A stretch of 64,000 bases of DNA, from positions 62,001-126,000 of the forward strand of contig URVC01000003.1 in the NCBI GenBank assembly GCA_900551245.1. The letters run 5' to 3'. The notes under the pieces were generated by a model. The model was not told the DNA's origin and ran no database searches. It worked only from the letters and a program-made list of their open reading frames with translations. Made by a program: the position numbers and the translations under genes. Positions 8,469 to 16,821 of the stretch are shown here, piece by piece (position 1 is the stretch's first letter; every line of letters begins with the position of its first letter). This DNA is from an uncultured bacterium (lineage in GTDB: Bacteria > Verrucomicrobiota > Lentisphaeria > Victivallales > Victivallaceae).

Positions 8469-11400
8469 TCAATAGAGGATCTCGAAGAAGGCGGCTCCGT
8501 TCTTCAGTTTCGCGGTGTCGAGCTGCAGAAGCAGTTTCCCCTCCCGCACCGTCGCCGGAATCTTCTCCGAACGGGTGCCGTCGAAGTGAAGCGCCCACAC
8601 CTCCGGCGTTCCGCGGCCCGCGTTGTCGAAGGTTAGCTCCAGTTTTCCCGCTTCGATCAGCGCCGGATAGTTGCCCGATCCAAAGCAGATCCGCTGCTCC
8701 TTCGTGTCGAAGATCTGCCCGGTGTTGAATGCGTTGGTGGAAAACATGAGCAGCAGGTGCTTCGCCTCCTTCAGCGGCCGGGTTCCGTCGAGGGCCGCCA
8801 GCGCCACCGACGCCGGAACTGTACAGCGGCGGATGGAAAGCGCGCCCAGTTCGACCGGCTGATCCTTCTTCACGATCGCCCCCTCCAGGCGCGGCGTCAC
8901 CACGGTCATCGTTTCGGCGGCGGTGTTCAGGATCAGTTCCCCGGTTTCGCTCACGTAAATCCCTTTTGCCGGGTCGGTCGGATTGGCGGCGGAGAGGATT
9001 CCCCGGCGGCGCAGCAGCGGGAAGAGCTCCTTTTCTTTTCCATTCTGCGAGGTGGCCGCCTGCACGTACCACTGCGAAACCGAGAGCGGCGAAAAGGCGT
9101 CCGGCACGATCGTCACCGTCGGGTCGGCCTTCCCCACCGGCTCCAGCGGCTTGATCTCCGGGTAGAGAATGCCGAGTCGGGTCACGAAGGCGAGTTTCGC
9201 GTAGTCGTCGCCGACGGCGGCAAGGTAGTGGTTGGGAAACAGCGTTTCACTCTTCATCTCCAGCGCCACCGAATGGGGCGCACTCTTCACATCGCCGCGC
9301 AGGTAGATCAACGCGGTCAGCGCCTCGTTCACCCGCGAAATCGGGTCGTAAGCGCTGTCGAACTTGAGGAAGGGGTCCAGATGCAGCCGGACCGTGTCGG
9401 CGTGCGACACCAGCGCGCTCCAATCCTGCAGCGCGGCGTAGCTGGAGAAATAGAGGCCGCGTTCGTGCCGGAAACGGTTCGGCGCACTGTGGGAGTACTC
9501 CGTGACGAAAAACGGCCGGTCGAGAAAGCGCGCCGCCGCCGCCGCCCGGAAATAGCTGGATTTGAGCGAACTCTCCTGCCCAACCACACAGTCGGAGGCG
9601 TGATTCCCGACGAAGGAGTTTGGCCGCACGCTCTTGGGGATGATTCCAAGCGGCGGTATCGAATTCGGATGGGCGAAATAGGTGTGCTGCGCCACCACCG
9701 GCAGCAGCGCACGCCCCGGCAGCTCCAGAGTCCGCATGATCATATCCCAGTGGTTGACCAGCCCCGGATACCCGGTCGCCCGGATGGTCCGGTAGAACCA
9801 GGTGGTCATCTCCCGCATGGTCGCGATCAGAAAATCGCCGGTGTCCTGCGCCCGGCGGCCTCCGCCGCGCAGATCCGATTCGGTGATCTCCGGAACCGTG
9901 TCGAAGGTGACCGGCACGCCCCAGGCCGCCGACAATGCCGCGTCACTCCGGTACTTCGCCCGCAGACTCTCCCGAAACGGTCCGGTCAAAAAGGCCAGTC
10001 CGGAGGCAAACCGCAGATCCTGCTCGTTGATGAAGTTCACCAGCACAATCGCCGGTTCATCCCGGTAGGCGGTTCCGGTGTAGGGGTTGACATGTTTCAT
10101 CAAATAGTCGGTGAAGAGCTTCCAGTGATTGCGGTGAACCTGACTGTGAAAGAGGTGCGCCTTGAAGCCGTCCTCGTGCGACGCGGTGCCGACACGGGTG
10201 ATCATCGCCCGTCCCGCCAGGTCGAAGGTGACGTAGATGCCCCGTTTGCGGAATGCGGCAACGAGGTAGTCGAAGCGGTCGAGATTGCCTTTGTCCAGCA
10301 CCTCCTCCAACTCCGCGACGGTCTGCGGAATCGAGACATCCTTCTCGGTGTTTTTGCGGTATTTCGCCAGAATATCCCAGCCCACGAAAAACCGTTCCGG
10401 AATATGGATGCGCACCAGATTGTAACCGCGGCGCAGCACCGCGTCGGCAAAGCGGTCCATCTTCGGTTTGTCCCACTTGTGATACTCCGGCCGCCACATG
10501 CCGCTGATGCACCAGTTGAAGGAGAAAAAGCGCACCGGCTTCTCTTTCCGCTGTTCGAACGCGGGCCGTCCGTCCTCACGGACGACGAGCCGCCCGAACT
10601 TCCCGGCGGGGAGATGGCGCTCCGTCAACTGCGAGAAATCCAGCGCCGTCCCCGGCTTCACTTCGAGAAAACGGGCCGGATCGACCGGGCGGAACTCCTT
10701 CCCCGCCGCCGGCTTGAACAGCCGCGCCAGCGCGAGGTTGCCGGAGACCGCCGGAACCTTCCCGCAGACGAACCGCCACCCCTTCGAACCGGCGAACACC
10801 TTCACCGCGATCAGGTTCCGCCCCTTGCGGACCGGAACATTGAACACGTGATTCTCCGGCGCATAATCCTGCGAGAGATTCCCCTGCTTGAGCGTATTGT
10901 ATGCGAGCTCACCGTTGATATAACAGGCGAAGCACCAGTCGGCCGCCATCCCGAGCGTCATCTCTCCGTCGGCTGGAGCGGTGAACTCCTGATAGAACAC
11001 TGCACACGCCTTCGGTTGGAAACCTTCTTCCGCCTGCGCGATATCGAAGGAGTTTCCACGCAGTTCCGCCGGAGCGGCGCTCGGCGGAATTTGATCGACC
11101 GGCAGTTTGTTCTCCGGGTCGGCGAGCCACAGCCAGCGGTTCGAAAGGAGCGATTCATAACTGCGGTCCAGCCGTTCCACCGAAACCGGTCCGAGGTAGA
11201 GCACACCCCCCGCCGGATAAAGCCCCACCATGAAGCGCGGGAACGCCAGCGGCGAGCCGACCTCGTCTTCGACGACAAATTCCCGCACCTCCTTCTGCCA
11301 GTCGGTGGTCACCTTCAACGTGCGCCCGGCCCGTTTCCCAATGGCGGAATAGGGCGGATACTGCCGCGCCGCCACATAGGAGATGCTTCCGGGGACACTC

Positions 11401-11708
11401 CCCTTGTAGAAGAAACGGATCCGGTATTTCCACCCCTTCCCGACCGCGCCCTTGTGCAGAAAATTGACCTGTTTGCCGAAGAACTTCCCATCGGCGGGGG
11501 TCTGAACGATTTTCAGCGCCAGAGAATTTTCCCCGTCCGGCGTCTTCACATCGGTCGAAACTTCCGGTTTCATCGCATGTCCGCCCGCCGCATACCAGCG
11601 GATCCCCGATTTCTTCAGCGAAGCGGTATCGGTGTACCGCCGGATCTCCGCTTCCGCCCGGGGGAACATCGCTGCGGCAAGCAGTAAAAAAATCCAGATT
11701 TGTTTCAT
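8469..11708 (-). CDS. Large secreted GH5-like (clan A) glycosidase
   Basis: The 1079-residue product begins with a signal peptide (MKQIWIFLLLAAAMF..., cut after about residue 20). A beta-sandwich binding domain spans about 25-180. A second lectin or GH2-like sugar-binding region runs from about 230 to 320. A TIM barrel starts near 395, with probable acid/base Glu562 in INEQD and nucleophile Glu737 in VTEYSH. A beta-rich C-terminus completes the protein. The start at 11708 has an AAGGAG ribosome site and replaces the longer frame to 11759. The closest relative in the window is 16822-20022, with the same domains in the same order. Exact GH family and substrate are not certain. It follows a pseudopilin gene by 47 bases. 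Confidence 0.7.
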   Translation of the reverse strand: MKQIWIFLLLAAAMFPRAEAEIRRYTDTASLKKSGIRWYAAGGHAMKPEVSTDVKTPDGENSLALKIVQTPADGKFFGKQVNFLHKGAVGKGWKYRIRFFYKGSVPGSISYVAARQYPPYSAIGKRAGRTLKVTTDWQKEVREFVVEDEVGSPLAFPRFMVGLYPAGGVLYLGPVSVERLDRSYESLLSNRWLWLADPENKLPVDQIPPSAAPAELRGNSFDIAQAEEGFQPKACAVFYQEFTAPADGEMTLGMAADWCFACYINGELAYNTLKQGNLSQDYAPENHVFNVPVRKGRNLIAVKVFAGSKGWRFVCGKVPAVSGNLALARLFKPAAGKEFRPVDPARFLEVKPGTALDFSQLTERHLPAGKFGRLVVREDGRPAFEQRKEKPVRFFSFNWCISGMWRPEYHKWDKPKMDRFADAVLRRGYNLVRIHIPERFFVGWDILAKYRKNTEKDVSIPQTVAELEEVLDKGNLDRFDYLVAAFRKRGIYVTFDLAGRAMITRVGTASHEDGFKAHLFHSQVHRNHWKLFTDYLMKHVNPYTGTAYRDEPAIVLVNFINEQDLRFASGLAFLTGPFRESLRAKYRSDAALSAAWGVPVTFDTVPEITESDLRGGGRRAQDTGDFLIATMREMTTWFYRTIRATGYPGLVNHWDMIMRTLELPGRALLPVVAQHTYFAHPNSIPPLGIIPKSVRPNSFVGNHASDCVVGQESSLKSSYFRAAAAARFLDRPFFVTEYSHSAPNRFRHERGLYFSSYAALQDWSALVSHADTVRLHLDPFLKFDSAYDPISRVNEALTALIYLRGDVKSAPHSVALEMKSETLFPNHYLAAVGDDYAKLAFVTRLGILYPEIKPLEPVGKADPTVTIVPDAFSPLSVSQWYVQAATSQNGKEKELFPLLRRRGILSAANPTDPAKGIYVSETGELILNTAAETMTVVTPRLEGAIVKKDQPVELGALSIRRCTVPASVALAALDGTRPLKEAKHLLLMFSTNAFNTGQIFDTKEQRICFGSGNYPALIEAGKLELTFDNAGRGTPEVWALHFDGTRSEKIPATVREGKLLLQLDTAKLKNGAAFFEILY

Positions 11709-11755
11709 TCCTTTTCTCCTTGTTGAACTCTTTCCCAATCCTTCTCTGCCCGGTG

Positions 11756-12538
11756 TCAATCCACGGTGGGATCGTAAAACCCGGTCCAGAAGATTCCATT
11801 ATATCCTCCCAGATGCATCTTCCCGGCGGGTGTAGTGGAGGCGTGGCCGTCGAGATAGGCGACGTTCAGCGACATCCCCCCATGACGGGTGACCCACGGG
11901 CTCACAATCGCTGACGCCGGGCAACGAGCCGCGTTCAGTCCCTGAACCGTCAGCAGCCGCCCGATCTCCCCGCGGGAGGAAAAGGGTCGAATTCCGCTGT
12001 CATCGATAATCAGAAACGTCCGGGAGGGATATTTGGTGAAACTGACTTTCCGCCGCTCCTGATTTGCGGCGCTCGGCATGGTGTTGATATCCTTCTTCAT
12101 GTTGACGCTCCAGTTCATACTGTAACCGGAATGACAGTCCTGCTCAATCCGGAATGAGGGACAGACGAAGACATTCGAATTCGCTGTATCCAGCGCGGCC
12201 ACAATATCCGAACCATTGGACTTGTCCTGCGGATACGCGTACCGCCAGAGCAATGGAATCCACGACGGCGCCCAGGTGTAGGATTCGCCTGGATTGTTGG
12301 TAGCCAGCGGAATGTAGTCCTCATACTCCATCGAATACATGCTGCAGTACTGCCCCAGCTGCTTGACGTTGCCGAGGCAGCGGGAGGTCATCCCCCGCTC
12401 CCGCGCCTTGTTCAACGCCGGCAGCAGCATCGCTGCCAGAATGGCAATAATCGCAATTACTACGAGGAGTTCGATTAAAGTAAAAAACAGGCCACGCTCT
12501 CTCTTCATCCGAAATCCGACGCATTGTTCCGCGCTCAT
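11756..12538 (-). CDS. Pseudopilin-like protein, close paralogue of the one at 5351
   Basis: This 260-residue protein has the prepilin segment FTLIELLVVIAIIAILAAML after a basic leader, residue -1 being Phe instead of Gly. It ends with HGG...DGHAS (H-X9-DG). Long stretches match the pseudopilin at 5351-6121 almost residue for residue, including SGYSMNWSVNMKK and GIFWTGFYD, so the two are recent duplicates although their downstream glycosidases differ. A GGAGG ribosome site lies 7 bases before ATG 12538; an inner ATG at 12508 is possible. It is probably cotranscribed with the glycosidase at 8469. Confidence 0.85.
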   Translation of the reverse strand: MSAEQCVGFRMKRERGLFFTLIELLVVIAIIAILAAMLLPALNKARERGMTSRCLGNVKQLGQYCSMYSMEYEDYIPLATNNPGESYTWAPSWIPLLWRYAYPQDKSNGSDIVAALDTANSNVFVCPSFRIEQDCHSGYSMNWSVNMKKDINTMPSAANQERRKVSFTKYPSRTFLIIDDSGIRPFSSRGEIGRLLTVQGLNAARCPASAIVSPWVTRHGGMSLNVAYLDGHASTTPAGKMHLGGYNGIFWTGFYDPTVD

Positions 12539-12624
12539 CCTCTTGCCTCCGTAAACATGTCATTTCTGCTGTCCGGCCGCCGCCTTCGCCTTCCCTCGCT
12601 GCCAACCGTCTGACAAGCTACAGT

Positions 12625-12632
12625 ATACCATA
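12625..12632 (-). promoter_or_regulatory. TTATGGTAT extended -10 element upstream of pseudopilin
   Basis: The minus strand reads TTATGGTATACTG here, giving an extended -10 (TGG-TATACT) about 90 bases before the pseudopilin start at 12538. No good -35 is seen, which suits an activator-dependent promoter. The divergent AraC gene at 12747 is the likely regulator. Confidence 0.4.
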
Positions 12633-12712
12633 AAAATTCCGGCAGGCCTTGTACCTCTGAATTGTAATCGGTGAAACTTTCGAAAATATTACTATTTACC
12701 AAATCGAAAAGC

Positions 12713-12741
12713 TTGAAAGCGAAAGACGACGCTGGTATATT
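12713..12741 (+). promoter_or_regulatory. Sigma-70 promoter of AraC gene, apparently leaderless
   Basis: TTGAAA and TATATT are separated by 17 bases. The -10 box ends 5 bases before the ATG at 12747, so the expected transcription start falls on or next to the start codon and no ribosome site is present. Confidence 0.55.
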
Positions 12742-12746
12742 TCCCC

Positions 12747-13706
12747 ATGATACAGAAATCGACAGAAAAAAAACCGGCAGGTACTGAGCGGGAACTGAAG
12801 CTTTTCACCGCACGGCAGTACATTCCGCAGGACCTGTCGATTTCAGTGAACCGTGGGGTACACTCCATTCACGACTATCCGCCGGGCAACAAAGCCGTCG
12901 GCAAGAGAGAGTTCTGGAAGATCGCCTATATCGTGGAAGGCAGCGGCATTCTGGAGATCAACGGTATCCGCCACCATTTCCGTTCCGGCTACCTCTATCT
13001 CTGCCACCCAGACGATGAGATGGCCTATGAACTGACTGAGTCGATTCTGCTGTATCAAATTCTCTTTCAACGGGAATTCATCGCGAACGAACTCAAGAGC
13101 CTCTACCACGCCTACAACTTCTTCGACCTTTTCTCATCGGAATTTGTTCCGATGGATTCCAGTTTGCATGAGCAGCTTCATGTTTTCGATACCAATCGAA
13201 ACATTTACGCACTGATCCGCCGGATGGCGCATGAATACGAATATCATGATGCCAACACCGGAGAGATGCTCAAACACCAGCTGCTGGAACTTCTGATCGA
13301 ACTTGCCCGGCTGAGCACCCGCAGTTTCGCCAGAAAACGGCGCGAAGAGATCTCCGGAATCGTCTCCGACTATCTGTACCGCAACTACCGGCAGTCCATC
13401 TCCATGCAGAAAATCGCCAACGAAATCGGGCTCTCCCGCGGCAGGCTGCTCACGCTGTACCATCAGCAGACCGGGCGGACCATCGGGAAAACGCTACTCG
13501 ACATCCGGCTCGGCGAAGCGAAACGCCGTCTGGCGGAATCCGGAGAGGAGTCGATCGAGCGGATCTGCTACCTCTCCGGATTCACCGATCTGGCGAACTT
13601 TTACAAATACTTCCGCCGGGAAACCGGGATGACGCCGGGCGACTACCGGGCCTCGGCGCGCCGCGCCGGAGCGGAACCGCCGGCAGGTTCCGTCAGCGGG
13701 GAGTGA
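12747..13706 (+). CDS. AraC-family transcriptional regulator
   Basis: This 319-residue regulator has an N-terminal cupin-like sensor (about 45-120, with VEGSGILEINGIRH) and a C-terminal AraC helix-turn-helix pair (about 205-305). Its motifs include SMQKIANEIGLSRGRLLTLY and LSGFTDLANFYKYFRRETGMTPGDYR. It is divergent from the pseudopilin/glycosidase pair at 11756-8469 and convergent with the GH99-like gene, whose 3' end it overlaps by 14 bases. It is probably the local activator. The promoter position implies a leaderless message, since ATG 12747 has no Shine-Dalgarno sequence and no better internal Met exists before the sensor domain. Confidence 0.9.
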   Translation: MIQKSTEKKPAGTERELKLFTARQYIPQDLSISVNRGVHSIHDYPPGNKAVGKREFWKIAYIVEGSGILEINGIRHHFRSGYLYLCHPDDEMAYELTESILLYQILFQREFIANELKSLYHAYNFFDLFSSEFVPMDSSLHEQLHVFDTNRNIYALIRRMAHEYEYHDANTGEMLKHQLLELLIELARLSTRSFARKRREEISGIVSDYLYRNYRQSISMQKIANEIGLSRGRLLTLYHQQTGRTIGKTLLDIRLGEAKRRLAESGEESIERICYLSGFTDLANFYKYFRRETGMTPGDYRASARRAGAEPPAGSVSGE

Positions 13707-14811
13707 CCCCGAACACGTTGCGAATCGCCTCCAGGTAGCCGAAGCCCGATTTCGTATCCGGTTCGAGATAAGCCCCTTCGGTCCACTCGTTCCAGCAGGA
13801 GAGATTCACCATCGGCCCGGCGTTTTCCCGCTCCATAAGTTCCGAAATCCGACGGAGCGCCGCTTCGAACCGCGCCGGCGAAGAACCGATCACCACCGGA
13901 CCGAAGGGATAGCCGATGTTGTCAAACATATCCGACTGCACCGTCCGCGGACTCGAATCCCAGCCCGGTGCCGCCACCGGATTGTAGGGCACGCTCAGCT
14001 TCTCCATGAACCGTGCCTGATTGCGGATATTCTTCTCCGCCCACGGCTGGTACTCCTCGGCAGGGAACGTATCCCGGTATCCCCAGCTGTAGGCGAAAGA
14101 GGAATCGGCGCCGAGCATCTGCAGCGGCGCGCCCGCATCTTCGATGTGCTCCCATGCCGCAAAACCATCGGCGGGCAGGTCGAGCCAGAGACGGCCCAGC
14201 CCGGCCGCTTCCACCCGGGCCCGGAATGCGGCCAGTTCCCGTTGAAAAATTTCAATGCCGCCCATCTCTTTGATGATGTTCCACGGCCGGTAGATGGCGA
14301 AATGGAGCGCGCCGTCGATGCGCAGATAGTTCGGCTGCGGGAAGTAGTGTTCGATGCAGTAATCGGTGCACTTCCGGAAGGTCTCCACTGAGACATCGCC
14401 CCGCCAGACCGGCTCTGCCGGCTTCCAGTAGCTGCCCGGATGCGAATAGATGTGGTCGTGGTTCGCCCACATGATCGAAAAGGTCATCCGGTCGCGGTTG
14501 GCCGCTTTCAGAAATCCTTCATTCAGACAGCGTTCCCGGTAGGGACCGTCTTCGAAGAAGTAGAAGTCGAAGGTGAAGTTGTCCACGCCGTGGTCGGCCG
14601 CGGCGGCGATCTTCTCCGCCATGACGGCGGGATCGGCCTCGTCCTCGTAGCCCCACAGCGGCACCTTCGGCTGTTCGTGCCCCTCGAAGCGCGGCGTAGC
14701 GTACTGCGTCACCCGCCACTCGGTCCATCCGGTGCCGTGATACTTCTCATTCCGCGGATCGACATGCCAGTTCGGAAAGTAGAAGGCGGAAACAATCGGT
14801 CGTCTGTTCAT
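13693..14811 (-). CDS. GH99-like / WbsX-type glycoside hydrolase
   Basis: This 372-residue protein is a paralogue of 6219-7358. Shared landmarks are RPIVSAFYFPNWH at the start, GTGWTEWRVTQYATPRF, WGYEDE, and CWNEWTEGAYLEPD near the C-terminus. It is a predicted glycoside hydrolase of unknown substrate with no signal peptide, so probably cytoplasmic. The frame is open to 14895, but ATG 14811 aligns with the paralogue start and has GGAG 9 bases upstream. Its 3' end overlaps the convergent AraC gene by 14 bases. The divergent AraC gene at 14997 shares its upstream region. Confidence 0.8.
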   Translation of the reverse strand: MNRRPIVSAFYFPNWHVDPRNEKYHGTGWTEWRVTQYATPRFEGHEQPKVPLWGYEDEADPAVMAEKIAAAADHGVDNFTFDFYFFEDGPYRERCLNEGFLKAANRDRMTFSIMWANHDHIYSHPGSYWKPAEPVWRGDVSVETFRKCTDYCIEHYFPQPNYLRIDGALHFAIYRPWNIIKEMGGIEIFQRELAAFRARVEAAGLGRLWLDLPADGFAAWEHIEDAGAPLQMLGADSSFAYSWGYRDTFPAEEYQPWAEKNIRNQARFMEKLSVPYNPVAAPGWDSSPRTVQSDMFDNIGYPFGPVVIGSSPARFEAALRRISELMERENAGPMVNLSCWNEWTEGAYLEPDTKSGFGYLEAIRNVFGVTPR

Positions 14812-14845
14812 TCTTTTCACTCCATTGAAAGGTTGTAGAGACAAG

Positions 14846-14853
14846 ATACCATA
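14846..14853 (-). promoter_or_regulatory. TTATGGTAT element upstream of GH99-like gene
   Basis: This is the third copy of the TTATGGTAT word, 35 bases before the start codon at 14811 on the minus strand. It can be read as an extended -10 box without a strong -35. Confidence 0.35.
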
Positions 14854-14932
14854 AATACGGAAAATTACTTCGCTTTTTCTCTCCGGCGGTGACATGCCGC
14901 AAAAAATATTAATGCAGTCCAGTCAAAAGCGG

Positions 14933-14961
14933 TTGAAAAAAACAGCTCCGCATGGTACAGT
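14933..14961 (+). promoter_or_regulatory. Sigma-70 promoter of AraC gene
   Basis: TTGAAA and TACAGT are spaced by 17 bases with an upstream TGG. The predicted transcription start near 14968 lies after the first possible ATG (14952), which argues that the protein starts at 14997. Confidence 0.55.
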
Positions 14962-14996
14962 TGTCACAGACAAAACAGCATCGGGAGCATGTCGGA

Positions 14997-15884
14997 ATGA
15001 ATGAAAAATGTGTTCTTCTGAAAGCGATGGACTTTCTTCCACCTAATCTGCCGGTGGCTGTGCTGCGCGGCCACAACAAACGTTCGATGTACAACACCGA
15101 AAGCCGGATTCTCTACCGGCGGGATTTCTGGAAGATCTTTTACATCTTCTCCGGCCGCGGCACGCTGGTGATCAACGGCAAACACTACTCCTTCGGCCCC
15201 GGCTTCCTCTGCCTGATCCGCCCCGACGACCTCACCACCTTCGAGCTGGATACCGACATCGATCTGAGCAACATCCTCTTCCGCCGGCGGGTGATCGATG
15301 GATTTCTGAGCGAACTCAAGGACGAAAACGACTTCTTCTCCATCTTCGACGCCGACGGCCCCAAACACTCCAGCGTGATCGGCGACCAGCTCTATCTCAT
15401 CAACTCCGACCGGCGTATCCAGGCTCTGGTGAGGGAGATGCGGCGCGAATACCTGCGCGACGACCAGAACTCCGGCTTGATGCTCAAACTCCATCTCGCG
15501 GAGCTGTTGATCCGGATGACGCGCCTCAGCGCCAGAAACTTCTCCCGCAAGCGGCGCGACGTTCTGGCCGCCTACGTGCTCAACCGCCTCGAGCAGAATT
15601 TTGCGGAGCCGTTCGACTATCAGCAGGCGGCAAACGAGCTGGGAATCACCCACTTTCACCTCTGCAACGCCTACCGGAAAAGCTGTGGCGAAAGCATTGG
15701 CGAAACCCTCTTCCGCATCCGGATGAAGCACGCCTTCCGCCTTCTGATGGAGACGGACAAAACCGTGCTGGAGATCTCCTCGCTCTGCGGGTTCCGCGAC
15801 CTCTCCTACTTCTACCGCGCCTTCCGGAAGGAGACCGGCACCTCGCCGGGGAAGTTCCGCAGAAAATACTCCCTGCTCGCCTGA
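14997..15884 (+). CDS. AraC-family transcriptional regulator
   Basis: This 295-residue regulator has a cupin-like sensor domain (about 40-115, with FSGRGTLVINGKHYSFGPGF) and a C-terminal AraC DNA-binding domain (about 195-290). Motifs include YQQAANELGITHFHLCNAY and LCGFRDLSYFYRAFRKETGTSPGKFRRK. Start 14997 was preferred to 14952 because it follows the predicted transcription start and has CGGGAG 9 bases upstream. It lies between the GH99-like gene (divergent) and the pseudopilin/GH5-like pair (same direction) and probably controls one or both. Confidence 0.9.
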   Translation: MNEKCVLLKAMDFLPPNLPVAVLRGHNKRSMYNTESRILYRRDFWKIFYIFSGRGTLVINGKHYSFGPGFLCLIRPDDLTTFELDTDIDLSNILFRRRVIDGFLSELKDENDFFSIFDADGPKHSSVIGDQLYLINSDRRIQALVREMRREYLRDDQNSGLMLKLHLAELLIRMTRLSARNFSRKRRDVLAAYVLNRLEQNFAEPFDYQQAANELGITHFHLCNAYRKSCGESIGETLFRIRMKHAFRLLMETDKTVLEISSLCGFRDLSYFYRAFRKETGTSPGKFRRKYSLLA

Positions 15885-16006
15885 GTCGGATTGGACTGTA
15901 TTAATATTTTCCCCGCAAACCTCTGTCGGAATCATTCAGACGATGTTTTTTCCGGGAAATGCGTGTATACTGAATAACAGCGCAAATCAACAGAAGGATC
16001 GTCCAG

Positions 16007-16798
16007 GTGAAACCGTCTTCGAAACCGGCGAAAATCCCTGCAGGAAACAACCCCGGCAGAGTTCCGTCATTTACTCTTATCGAACTTCTCATCGTGATCG
16101 CGATCATCGCCATTCTCGCCTCGATGCTCCTGCCCGCTCTGGGCAAGGCGCGCGAGAGAGGACGCACCGCCGCCTGCACCTCCAATCTGAAGCAGATCGG
16201 CGTCGCCTATGCCGCCTACATCGTGGACAACAATGACTTCATGATTCCGGTGCTCACCAACAACTCTGGTGTCCTCGGCACCCCCCACTGGGGCATGCGG
16301 CTGCTGTCGCTGGATGAATTCTTCCGGGAGATTCCGGGAAACAGCTACCTCACCAGCGCCGTCTTCCGCTGCCCCTCCATGCCGGCACCGAAGGCGGCGA
16401 ATTTCTGGATTGACACCCCCCATTACGGAGCCAACGGCTATCTGCTCGGCGCCTGGATCAACGGCCGGAGTGTTCCGGAGGATCAGGCCATGAAGATCAC
16501 CTCGATGAAAAATCCATCCTGGAAGATCCTGATTGCGGAGACCTGGCGGCAGACAAGCGGCGAAGCCTCCCTCAATCTGGAAGAGGGGCAGTACCGCTTC
16601 TCCGTCTCCGCCTCGGGCGACACCAGTGCACACCGCGGCCGCCCCGCCGGACGCCACGACCGGAACTGCGGCGTCCTCTTTGCCGACATGCATGTCGGCA
16701 AGTTCCTGATCCAGAACCCGATGGATCCATACTCCTGCGAACCGTTCACCGCTTCGCTCACAGAGGAAACCCGCCGGCGCAACCGGTGGTGGGAATAA
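16007..16798 (+). CDS. Pseudopilin-like protein with GTG start
   Basis: The 263-residue product has a 21-residue basic leader, then FTLIELLIVIAIIAILASML. Residue -1 is Ser. The C-terminus has a variant of the family motif (H-X9-DM instead of H-X9-DG). GTG at 16007 is the start that best fits the AGAAGGA ribosome site about 9 bases upstream. It is only loosely similar to the pseudopilins at 5351 and 11756. The secreted GH5-like gene starts 24 bases downstream, so the two are almost certainly cotranscribed. Confidence 0.82.
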   Translation: MKPSSKPAKIPAGNNPGRVPSFTLIELLIVIAIIAILASMLLPALGKARERGRTAACTSNLKQIGVAYAAYIVDNNDFMIPVLTNNSGVLGTPHWGMRLLSLDEFFREIPGNSYLTSAVFRCPSMPAPKAANFWIDTPHYGANGYLLGAWINGRSVPEDQAMKITSMKNPSWKILIAETWRQTSGEASLNLEEGQYRFSVSASGDTSAHRGRPAGRHDRNCGVLFADMHVGKFLIQNPMDPYSCEPFTASLTEETRRRNRWWE

Positions 16799-16821
16799 CC
16801 ATTCAACCAGGGAGGTTCATT

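Noticed and set aside
14952..14996. Upstream ATG for the AraC gene at 14997
   Set aside because: It falls inside the predicted -10 region and has no ribosome site; ATG 14997 has CGGGAG upstream.
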